DNA from: Pyropia haitanensis
Taxonomy: Eukaryota > Rhodophyta > Bangiophyceae > Bangiales > Bangiaceae
DNA length: 64,000 bases
Assembly (NCBI GenBank): GCA_008729055.1
Contig: SDUX01000004.1
Span: 3,474,172 to 3,538,171, forward strand
Direction of reading: 5' to 3'
The translations under genes and the position numbers were made by a program. Shown piece after piece: positions 1 through 10,007 of this stretch; position 1 is the first letter of the stretch; the number at the start of each line of letters is the position of its first letter. A model generated the notes under the pieces. That model did no database searches, was not told the DNA's origin, and worked only from the letters and a program-made list of their open reading frames with translations.

Positions 1-2
1 AT

Positions 3-1139
3 GGGCCACAAGGTCGGTGGCAATGGCGCCTGGGCGGCTCTGCGTCGGCGGGTGCGCCCGCCAGTGAGTCGAGGCCCAGCTTTTCATGGGCTGACTTTGT
101 GAGTTCCGTCATTGGGCTGAACAGTCAGGCCTACCTCTTGCCGCAAGCTTCGTGGCCATGGCTGGATGACTGGCCGCTGGAACAGATGACATGGACCGTG
201 GACGCAGGACCCGTGAAGGTGGCCAACCGCTCCAACCTCACGCGCCCGCCGTGGCCCGCAGCGGACGAGCCGCCCGGTCTGGCCGATGACGCGCCGCTGC
301 CGTCCGTCGAAGGCATCAACGCGCCGCGGGAGATTAACCCCGCGAGCACCGCGGAGGCGCGGCTCGCCGCGGCGCTGCCGCAGCGGTTGGCCCTCACCCG
401 CTCCCCGGCGACCATGACCGCCGCCGGGCGCACCGCCTCGGCGGCAGCCGTCGGCCGCCGCATGCTGCCGCGCATCCAGCGGGACGTTGCGGCGCGGATC
501 TCGGCGCAGTCGTATGACTATGACGCGTCCGTGTGGGGTACTTACCGGCAGCCGCCGCCAATGGTCAGCGTTGGCGATATGATCCTGGCTGCTGTGGTGG
601 TGCTGCCAGAGGTAGGCGCTCTGGTTGGTCTGCTGCTTACCGCTCCAGTGACGCGTAGCGGTCGTCACTTTGTCGTCTTCCACCTGGTGTACTGGGCCGG
701 GCTGCTGTCGCTCATTAGTGTGTGGGCGCTGGTCAAGTCGGAGGGGATGCTGGCGAGTTGGAAGAGGGTGCACGAGTCGTACGTGCTCTCTGCCGTCCTC
801 CCCGACGGCATCGACACGGTGTCCAACCGGTCAGAGGGCCTTGCTGGCTCCGTCCTGATGCTCGAGTCGTCCTTGTTGATTGCGCGCGCCGGCTGGCACC
901 GCCTTGGCACGGTCAGGGCCGTGGCGCTGGCTCTTACGCTACTGTATGCCCTTGTGGCCACCCCGGCGGTGGGATGGGTGAGTGTGCGCTACGGGCGGCG
1001 GGCGTGGCGACGCCATCGCGCGTCGCTCCGAAGAATTTGGCCTGGAGGGAGGGGTCGACGACCTCGAGCAGACCCTGACGGGACTGTGGAGCTGAACGGC
1101 GTTGGCCTCGCAAAGGCCAGTGACGACAAGCCTTCCTGA
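3..1139 (+). CDS. Uncharacterised multi-pass membrane glycoprotein, paralogue A (5' partial)
   Basis: The frame is open from the window edge, with codons starting at base 3, to a TGA at 1137-1139, so the N-terminus lies outside the window. About 378 residues are visible. An extracytoplasmic-looking part carries a DWPLEQ motif and an NRSNLT sequon. It is followed by an Ala/Arg-rich stretch and then three hydrophobic segments: ILAAVVVLPEVGALVGLLL, the FHLVYWAGLLSLISVWAL region, and VALALTLLYALVATPAVGWV. The tail is basic (GRRAWRRHR). The C-terminal half aligns by eye with the protein at 37135-39357: both have DWP-x-x-Q, an ILA-x-x-VV-x-PE first helix, and an ES...ARxG[WY] motif before the last helix. 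I recognise no known family. Function unknown; a surface membrane glycoprotein is inferred from the topology. Confidence 0.7.
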   Translation, partial: GPQGRWQWRLGGSASAGAPASESRPSFSWADFVSSVIGLNSQAYLLPQASWPWLDDWPLEQMTWTVDAGPVKVANRSNLTRPPWPAADEPPGLADDAPLPSVEGINAPREINPASTAEARLAAALPQRLALTRSPATMTAAGRTASAAAVGRRMLPRIQRDVAARISAQSYDYDASVWGTYRQPPPMVSVGDMILAAVVVLPEVGALVGLLLTAPVTRSGRHFVVFHLVYWAGLLSLISVWALVKSEGMLASWKRVHESYVLSAVLPDGIDTVSNRSEGLAGSVLMLESSLLIARAGWHRLGTVRAVALALTLLYALVATPAVGWVSVRYGRRAWRRHRASLRRIWPGGRGRRPRADPDGTVELNGVGLAKASDDKPS

Positions 1140-1390
1140 TTGTCACCTGCCTGAGTCTCGTCTGACTGAAAGCCCACGCGCGGCACGACAACGAGGACGG
1201 AGGCTCTTTTTCTGCTGTGTGGTCTCTCAACCGCTGCTGCTGCCGCAGCTTCCGCCGCTGCTGCCAACGCTGCTGCACTTTGGGTCGTCGCGGGTGTGAG
1301 GTATGGACCGGAGGAGAGCTGAGTGGATAGGGGGGGGCGTCGCGACCTGAGGTGCGGCGCCGGTGGCGACGGCGACTCTGGCTATATGGT

Positions 1391-1421
<31 letters not shown>

Positions 1422-4097
1422 GCGGTGTTGGTGGTGGCGGGGGCATCTTTGAGGCGGGGCTGGATGTGGCTACGGCGCGTGTGGGGGCGGCGGCGCGGGT
1501 GGGGTCCGCCGCACATCATGTGGTGCCGTCTCTGCCCGCGCCGCCGCTCACATGATGCTGGCCGGGGATGCAGTAGCGGGGGAGTCGGGACCTGGGAGGC
1601 GGGGCTGCAGGCGACGGCGGCTGCGGCGGGAGGTGTCCGGTGGAAGACTGCTTGGGGGGGGGTGGGGGGGCAGGGGGGGGTGGGGGGGCAGGGGGGGGTT
1701 GGTCCGCGCGGCCGCCGAGCGGGCACGGGCGCGCGCGCACCCAGGTCGCCTTCGGCGGGCAGCGTCAGCCGAACACCGTGCACCTCAGCGCGGGTATGCG
1801 GGGGGGGCCCTCCGCTACGGACTGTATGACGCGCTTGCGCCCAACCAGGCTGCCGACGACTCACTCCGGCCTGGACAGGCCCGTCGTTGGGCAGCCCCTC
1901 CCAATGCCAACGTGGGGGTGGCGCATCCCACTGTGGGAGGGTGCTTGCCCCGTACCGCGTCTTCCCTCCGCGTGGTGTGGCGCTACTGTAAACGCCCCAG
2001 CGGCGCAGCCGGCACCCACCCCCAGCCCCTCGAGCCACACCGTGTAAACGGACGCCGCGACAGGGACGACCGCCGTGCGGCCACACGCATCCCCAGTCTT
2101 GGCCACCCCCCTCTCTCTCACACAGCCACGCCTCGCTCCCGCTCTCGACAGGCCCCCACCCAACCGGCGGTGGCCCCTCCGTCCACGTACTGTACGCACA
2201 CGCGCTCCCGCAGCGCCGGCATCGTCACGTTTGCCCCCAAATCCCACCGCCGGACCATCACACTGTGCGTTGGCCACCGGGCCATCGAAACAGGCGGTCG
2301 TCGACCCGGCGAGTATCCCATTTTAGGCTAACGCGCAGGCCAACGACTGCCCCTAGCGATGGTCGAGAACTCCGCCCCGGAACTGACAGAAACTGCGGGT
2401 GCCCCGGCCCAAGGCTCGTGGCAGTCGGATCACGTGTGTGTCACGTCGTGACGGCTCGAAATCTCACGCTCTGATTGGACTGTCTAGGATCTAGTTGGGC
2501 AACGTGAAGGAGAAGTTGAACTAAGTGCTTGGACTCAGACCGTGTCCAGGACTGCTTTGTCCTGGTCACCGCTCTGCTCCTGAGGAGCTGCGTCGTGCGG
2601 CCGTTCCCTCGAGGGGGCTTCAGCTGCGTTCGCCCTCGCAGACCCGTCTTGCCGGCACACAGCCGGGAGCGACGGGCGACGGCCGGGTACCCAGCCGTTG
2701 TCCAGGCGCGAATGCCCTCAACCCTCGTGCAGCTGCCGACCCTGGCGCTGCGTACGCGCAAAGAGCAGCACGGATGACGCAGATGGCGGCAGTTGAGAGG
2801 GCGGCGCCTGCGGCAGAGCCGACGACCGCTGCACGGACGGGGAGCGAGATAGACCTCGCTCCACGGCACGCAGCCGTACCGCGGCAGTGACAGCGATCCA
2901 GGACCAGCAGCCGCCCCCATTGATCTCGGGCAGGACTAGTTACTCCCCCGGGTGTTGCATCGAATTCCAATTCCTCACCCAGGAGAAGGACTGCGGAACA
3001 TAGACTGCTGATTGGCCCACAGCACTGAAACGGTCGCTTGTTCGTGACATGGCAGGGTGGCACGGGCGGTGCAAGAGGGCCCAACGCAGGGGCGAAATCG
3101 CCTCCCCATCAATGTCCATCAAAGACTGGTGTCGTTGGGCGTTTTTGGTGCATCGCTGGCGTAACGCAACTGGCCGTCGATTTTAGCTTGGGGCAAACGT
3201 GACGATCCTGACACCCCCGCACCCGCCGACCCCCCCCCCCCCACGGCGCGAGACGCGACCGCCGCGCCGCCGCGTCCACCAGCGGGCCGCGCCAACGACG
3301 CGGCCGCCGCAGCGATGGAAAAAAATGGGGGGGACGACCGCCGCGTGCTGCTGTGGGTGGGTGGGGTGTGCCGCCGTGGTGCGTGACTGCCACCCCCTCC
3401 GAGGGTGTGCCGGGGGCGCGCCCCCGCGGTCAACGTTGGCAGCCCGAAAAGAAGAAGCGGGCGGGGCAGCCACGCGCACCCCGCCCGCCCCCCCCCCGAC
3501 CCACCCCTCTCTCGCCCGCCGTGCCGGGCGCACCTCACCGCCACTCTCTCGGAAGGGGGTCACCCACCACCCTCCCACGCTGGACCGCGTGGCGCTGTGG
3601 TGACGGTGACCAGCGGGCGCAACATCGTCTCCTTGGACTGCAGCCTCATCGTAGACCCATCGAAGCTCCAAGATGAAGAACGACCAACGAGGCGTCGGGA
3701 AGATGAGGGTCATCGGCGCCCCAATCGTCACCACCGACTCGATAGATTCATGATCAAGATCTATTTTTGAGTCCGGCTGTGAAGGTCATACATCAGACCA
3801 CATACGTGATAATCTATTGGTTGAGCTGCTGTCAGCCCGTGCCGCACGGACAGCGACGGACTTCGCGCAGGTGTGGCGTTGCTCCTCCTGCGCCCTCGCT
3901 GTCTCCAGGTTGAGTGCGCAGGAGGGTCACGACCTGCATTGGCACCCGCGAACGCGCTCTGCGCTGCGGCAGTCACCCTCCTCACAGCCACAAAGCCGCG
4001 CTTGATGGCACGACGCGTACCCTCCAGTAAAGGGCTCGCCGTAGGTACAGCTCGGTGTGTACGGAGAATAGAGACAGTTTTACTCAAGACACCTTCG
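1140..4097. other. GC-rich intergenic region, no supported gene
   Basis: No convincing gene. The first 900 bases hold a GCG-type run near 1390-1425 and G-runs at about 1657-1700 that open long artefactual frames. Another C/G-homopolymer segment lies at about 3215-3540. From roughly 3600 to 4097 composition becomes more balanced; this is probably the 3' flank of the transposase-like gene on the minus strand. A short minus-strand frame reading down from 3734 looks less repetitive than its surroundings but has no recognisable domain. Confidence 0.5.
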
Positions 4098-7000
4098 TCA
4101 CTCGAGCAAACGTGAAAGAGTCGGGGTGAAGTCATTCACAAAGAAGCGCATGTCACGGTGCTCGCGCAAAGAGCCTCCGTACCCCGGCGGCAATGCGCGA
4201 GGACCACGGCGCGCGCTGAGATCCTTGAAGTCAGGGACCACATGCACGACGCGGCGCACAGAACGGACAGGGACAGCCCTCAAAGCCCAGTCACTGCCGA
4301 GTGGTGGCGTCGCCCACTTCAGCCTTGTGCAACCTCGCTTAAATAGCGGGCAGCCCGGCTCAGGTGCGACCGGCTCCATCTCGCACACAACCGCAATGTC
4401 ATCCTCGGCGAAGCGGATGAGCACCCGCACGTCACCCACATGAAGCACTTCGCCGGAGTCCCGCGTCCCCCCCTCTTGGTCGGCCTCCAGACTGTAAAGG
4501 ACCGCGTCAAACCACGGCGCCCCTCGATACGATGGAGTTGACCACAGCGTCTGCTCCACGGCAGTGTCGCAATCGAGCCTAGCTACGAACTTGACGAACG
4601 TCAGCACAGGGACCCTTCGGGCGTCTGGCATTTGCAACAACTGCCCGAGCCGCTGCAAGCCCGGCCGACGGGCCAACACGGCAATAGAAATCTTGGGAAG
4701 ATGCCTCATAGGGCGTGCTACGTCGCCAGCAGCGGTGGCACCAAAGAGAGTGGGACGACTGCGGCGGCCCCTGCCAGCACGGCGATAGTCCATGGGCGCG
4801 TCATTGTTGATTCGCCGCAGCAGTGCGCGTGACCCCTGAGCTTGACGAACCAGCTGCATCGTGAAAGTCGCCACTGCCTTATTGGTGCGCTGGTAAAACT
4901 GCTTGTCGTCCTTGTGGTAGGACTCATTCGTGTCGGTGTTGCCATTCCGCAAGTTTCCGTGCATCCTGATGGCGTCAAGCACGTGCCTCAGCAGCTTATG
5001 CACCTTGGGCGTGTGTGCAGGGCCCAGGATGGGCGTCAAAAAGTCCGTGACGAACCCCGCGGCCTGCTCCGAGATGCTCTTGCCCTCGTCCACTGTCATG
5101 GGTACAGGGGTGGCGGACGTGACCCATCCAGCGATGCGGCCGTACAGAACGGCGTACTCCGCAAACATGTGCGTGACTGCGTCCTCGTACGGTGTTTCCC
5201 CGAAAGCCGCTCTGTACGCCGCCCAGTTGAATGTCGCGCCGGGCGGCACAAGCTCCTCCTCCTCTCCGGCGCTGTCGAGAGTCTCCGCGCAATCCGCTGT
5301 GGTGTTGACGAGAGGCTCGCGTCGCTTTCGCCGACCATCAGAACGCGCGCGCAGCAGTGCTTGCGCAGGGGCCGTGCCGGAGGGAAGAGATGGAGGTGCA
5401 GGTTGGCGGCGCAGGCGTCCGAGAGCGAAAATGGCCGGCATGATGAATGGTAAGATGTACGTTCCGGCGCGCTGCGTTGCGCCTGTGAAAGTGGCTGCCT
5501 TTTCGTTCTTGCCTGTCAGGAACCTGTTGGTGCCATACACAGACCATTGATTGCAAAGGAACCATGAGCATCTCGAGCGTGGTCAGCACCACAACGCAGG
5601 GTTCAATTGACTCAATATGCGCACACAGAGCTCGTCGACAACGAGTAGTACGAACAGGAGTAGTACTTACCCAGGTGCCATCTTGCTTGCTTTGCTGCGG
5701 CGCCCCATGTAGTCCAGGCGCCTGTTGCCAGTCCGGCACGCTGCTGAGGTCGTGCCGCACCTTGGATAATGATCCTTGCACACGAGCGGGAAGACTTGCA
5801 CAAGGCGGTCCGTCAACAACCGAGTCACCCCCTGGTCCAAGACCTGCAAAAGTCGGTAACAAAGACAGAGGCAATAGTGACGGCGAGATTGAATGTGTCA
5901 GCAGGGTTGCTCTGCAGCAAAAGCACTGGCAACAGTCACGCATACAGTACCTGACCATAGCTATTCCGACACGTCAAGAGGGTTGGAAGAACGTACGTGC
6001 AAGGCGTCAAATCCAATAATCTTGAAGAACAAGAAAGGCGGGGTGGACAGTCCAGCAAACGCGGCGAGAGAAGGGACCACGGCACGCATGCTATCCTCGT
6101 TGTCGACGTCGGTGGGGACGCCCCCGTTTCGCCGGCTGACTTGATTGTGAAGGAGATCGAGCTGCAGTCGTAGCAGGCGCAGGCACTCCCGGTCCTGCGC
6201 GTCCAAGGCGCGTGGTGCGCCTGCGTGGTCAACGCTGACGTTGCACAAGGAGCACGGGCTGGCGCATTTCCCAGACTTGAGTCCCATGACGGCCTTCTCT
6301 TCCGGGAAGTCACAAATGTAGAGAAGCAACCGCGGAAACGCCAGCAGAATGCGGCCATTGAACTTGAACTGAACGCCTCGGTGACTTGCGGAAATGGAAG
6401 TTCGAAAAATGAGGTAGAGAACCCTTTGCAGCACTGCGCTGCGTCGCTGGCGAGCTCGTTCATTCGCTGCGGGCTCCTTCTCCTTCCGGATGACAGGCAG
6501 GTAAGCCAGCGTTACCCACTCCTCCTCCTGCGAGGCCATATTGACGATCCTCATACGCAGGGGGTAAAGTTTGTGCGCTGGTTCAAGAACAAGAGGCAGC
6601 CAGAGATGCGTGAAGACAAGACAGCACGCAGCATGGAAAAGAGAACGTCAGTCTTTCGCCCGCAGTACATCGTCCAGCCACATCACTGTCCGCCATCTCT
6701 CAAGAAGAACAGTCCAGCACAACTTGACCACGTACCTCCAGAGCTCGATATCTGGCATGCATCGCTAAAAAGATGAAAGCCAAGAACAAAGCTGGCGTTC
6801 CCATGCTTGTCGTAGACAAACTTCTCGTGCATGCGGAAGGCGTCACCATCCATTGGCGTCTCACGTTTGGCTGAGGGCTCCGCTGGCTTGCCGTCTCCGC
6901 TCCAGGGGCGCAGGTCTGTTGCGGATGCAATCGAAGAAAGGGCCACCTCAAGCGCCGACCGGAAGTACGCCACGTAGGTACGGCCGTTCTCCTCAATGGC

Positions 7001-7846
7001 AACCTTCATCCATCCTTCGTTGAGCACTGCGTCGTCCACGTCGTCGCTGATGGCGTCGTGGAAAGAGTTGACAGACGGGAATACATCACGGAGCCGCTGC
7101 ATGTGACCATCGTCGACCGGCATCCCCGGCTTGGTGCCATCCCAAATGTCTAGGAGGTCGTACAGCTCGGCCAGCTCCTCCCGAGAGAGCCCTCTCCCGC
7201 AGATCTTCAGCGCAAAACGCTGAAGTGCACGCATCCGGAAGCTCCGGAATTGCCCAGGACGCGACCCCTTGCGCCTCTGTAACAACGGCTCCGCACGCTT
7301 CCAGTCCTTCTTGTCCTCGTAGACAGCCCGCAACGCCGTGGAAAGAGTAGCGTACTCCATCCTTGACGGAACACTGGAGTGTCCATCACGCACTCGTCGC
7401 TTCTTGCGCGCTGGCTCTGTGCCCTGCACGGCATTGCCTGTCATACGAGCCAAGACTTCCATCTCGTCCGCAACAGCATCAGACATGCCCGCGTCCGGCA
7501 CCATGGACGTCGTCCCAATCAAGGCGAAGTCGGCAGCCGTTGGGGAGGTCCCGGAAGCGGCGCCATCAGCACGTGCTGCACAGGAACCACCGCGGCGCAA
7601 GCTCGCCCGCCCGTCTCCAGCTGGCAGCGCACGGGTGCTTGAGCGAGCACGCTCATTCTTGCGACTTGAGTGTTCTGATGTTGAGCTCGAGGGGGCTCCC
7701 CGGGATGCAGCCAAACCACGAGGTTGCCGAGGACGGATCTGCCTGTGCCGTGAGCGGCGGTGCCATGCCAGAGCTGATTGAGAGCGAAACGTCTCGTTGC
7801 ATATGGAACACCTGTGCCGTTCGGGGCTGACGTTCACATCCGACAT
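4098..7846 (-). CDS. C2H2 zinc-finger transposase-like protein of a DNA transposon (4 exons)
   Basis: Four exons were reconstructed by reading splice signals: 7846-6736, 6577-5997, 5843-5671 and 5523-4098. The introns are 158, 153 and 147 nt. Two donors read GTACGT and one GTAAGT; acceptors end in CAG. The joined exons sum to 3291 nt (1096 aa) with no internal stop. The first in-frame ATG is 7846. Residues 13-34 form a C2H2 finger (C13, C16, H29, H34). Later blocks resemble Plavaka/Tnp2-like transposases of fungi and oomycetes as I remember them: AHKLYPLR across the exon 1-2 junction, CDFPEEKAVMGLKSGKC with a CxxC in exon 2, FDALHVLDQGVTR across exons 2-3, and NTDTNESYHKDDKQFYQRTNK in exon 4. 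The catalytic acids cannot be assigned by eye. The gene looks intact. Terminal repeats were not found. The family assignment is by pattern memory; that it is a transposon gene is fairly likely. Confidence 0.7.
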
Positions 7847-10007
7847 GCCTTGTGAGACCAGTCCATCAGCATTCCGAGCGCAACAGCAAGCATCCAGTGA
7901 GAGACGCACCAGGAGAGCAGGCAATCTGACGACACATGGTCAAAGGAGTGAACGTAGAGGAACAGCTTAGAGAGTCACGCTGAGACAAAGGTCAAGTGCC
8001 ACCCAGAAAGTGCACGGCGCATGGATGCGCTGGACACACAGATAACCCCGCGAGTCCATACCTTCACGCGAAACACATACAACGATACCCCGTGCGCGTC
8101 GCTGGTCGATCCCTCACGCACGCGTGCTCTCAATCGTACGCCGACGCGCGCGGCTACCCGCCCTCACGGAGCCTGACGTCCTCTCAGAGCCGTCCCGAGC
8201 GGCGACGCGCCGAAACGAAGCGTCCCGACGAGAGACGACCCGGAACGAGGCGTTGCCGTATCGACGGCTGGCGGCCGCTCGCTCCCAGTGCCGCCTAGTG
8301 CGCCGCTCTCTACTGACGGCCGCACCGCAATGGTCGGCGCTAGCAACGTGCGGTCGCGCGCACCAAGCACCAGCCATTGCGGGTACCGTGGACCGACCGA
8401 GCCGCAGAGAGCACGCCGCTCAGGTACAAGCACTGAGTACCCATGCGCACCTCTTTGGCACACGACCTCACAGTGGTTGCCAGGTCACCAAGTAAAAAAG
8501 CGCGTCCAGCAGAGCGCGTAACCGTTCACTTGCGCGGGAAGGCTCGGAAGGCGCCACCTGGCGGTGTCCTGACAGACACAGACCTGCGCGCGCACACCGC
8601 GCGGCCAAAGGTCATCGACACAAGTGGCGCAGGTGGGCGCAAACAGCTCCAGGCCGCGCTGCCGCCGTGAGAGCTCCTCCGCTCCAAGGTCGCGCCAAGA
8701 GCTGCCACAAGAAGCTCCCTAGCCAGGCATCGTGAGGAAGTGGGCAACGTTGGACCAGCCGGCGACGAGCCGGCGAGACTTGGCCACGAGCGGGGACGGC
8801 GCGAGCTGCTCAGCTAGAGGCTTGGCGCGAGAGCTGACGGGCAAGAGCGCGCGCGGGCGCCGCAGCTCAAATCGGCGGAACGCCTGCCAGCGTGACAAAT
8901 TCCGGAGCACTTTGCTCGGACAGCAGTGCACAGTCGAACTGGTTCACGCGACAAGTCACCATAACTCGTGTCAGAGGGTCGCATCTCGCAATTGATTCTT
9001 GTTTAACTGGGCAAATCAGGTCAAATTGACGCTCTCATTATCGACCCGGATGCCAAGGGCGCGCCAAAGGCGGACGCGTGCCAGCGCTTGAGCGCCTCAA
9101 CGCAGCCATCTTCTTTGTCGCGCGGGTACCCTGGCGCCCCACGATCTGTCTGCCGTGCTTCGTCTTGGAACGCTTTCGGGCCTCCGAACGTGAGCGCCAC
9201 GCCTTTGGGTCCAATCGTGGGCTTCTCGAGACCGCTCGACATGCACCTCCACGCTCGGGGTCCCCTGGCGATCGCGCCAACCGTTGTGAGCGACCAGCCT
9301 CTGTCGGTTCTTGACAAGAGGCGATCCAACGCCACACAGCCTGTACGTTCTTTGCGCCACCCTCGTCGCCGTCCAATGCCAGCAATCCACTGGTCTGGGG
9401 CCCAGCGCTCCCTTGATTGGACTAGAGCGCGGGTGCACGACCTTTCTGTGGGTGTTCGCGGGGCCAGGCGGGCATGGTTGCCCCGCCAAGCCGCTGTGCC
9501 GCGCCACCAGCATGTGAGGCCGCATCCCAGCACTCGCAACGGCTGCGGTTGGTCGTGTGATCACTTTCAATCTCCCTTCGAAGCAAGCAACGCAGATGTG
9601 CTCCACGTGCGCTTGCCGCTTGCCCTTTTTCAACAGCTTTGTGCGCGTACTTGAGAGAAGAAGAGCCTGACGCTCGCAGCGAATGACTTGTCTCTCTGCC
9701 TTGGCGCCAATGAGCCGGACGCCTGTCGTTTTGTGCCCGCGCTCGTTTTGTCGGCTGCTTGTGCGTGCTTCCGCAACTATGGTGACCATGGTTGGCGTCT
9801 CGCAGGCGCGACGCGCTTCATAAGGACATCACTCGACCGTTGGGAGCTTCACGGCCTGTTCTCACTGCGCTCCCATCGTTCCGCACCGCTTTCTGCCTTC
9901 GCTCACCCCACGCAACTTTCTGCTTTCGTCCCCGTGTACCCGCTACACTTTGCGCTCCCCCTGCACCTTTTTTCATTGTGACTGCGCGCCCTCCTGGTCT
10001 CAGCACC
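7847..10007. other. Divergent intergenic region between transposase-like gene and 822-aa ORF
   Basis: This 2.2-kb spacer separates two divergently transcribed genes and has no convincing ORF. Composition is moderately GC-rich. There is a block of CG-rich purine/pyrimidine permutations around 8130-8300 and an AT-richer stretch around 8930-9030. The last 60 bases before 10008 are pyrimidine-rich, as for other genes in this window. If the two flanking genes belong to one element, this would be its shared promoter. Confidence 0.4.
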
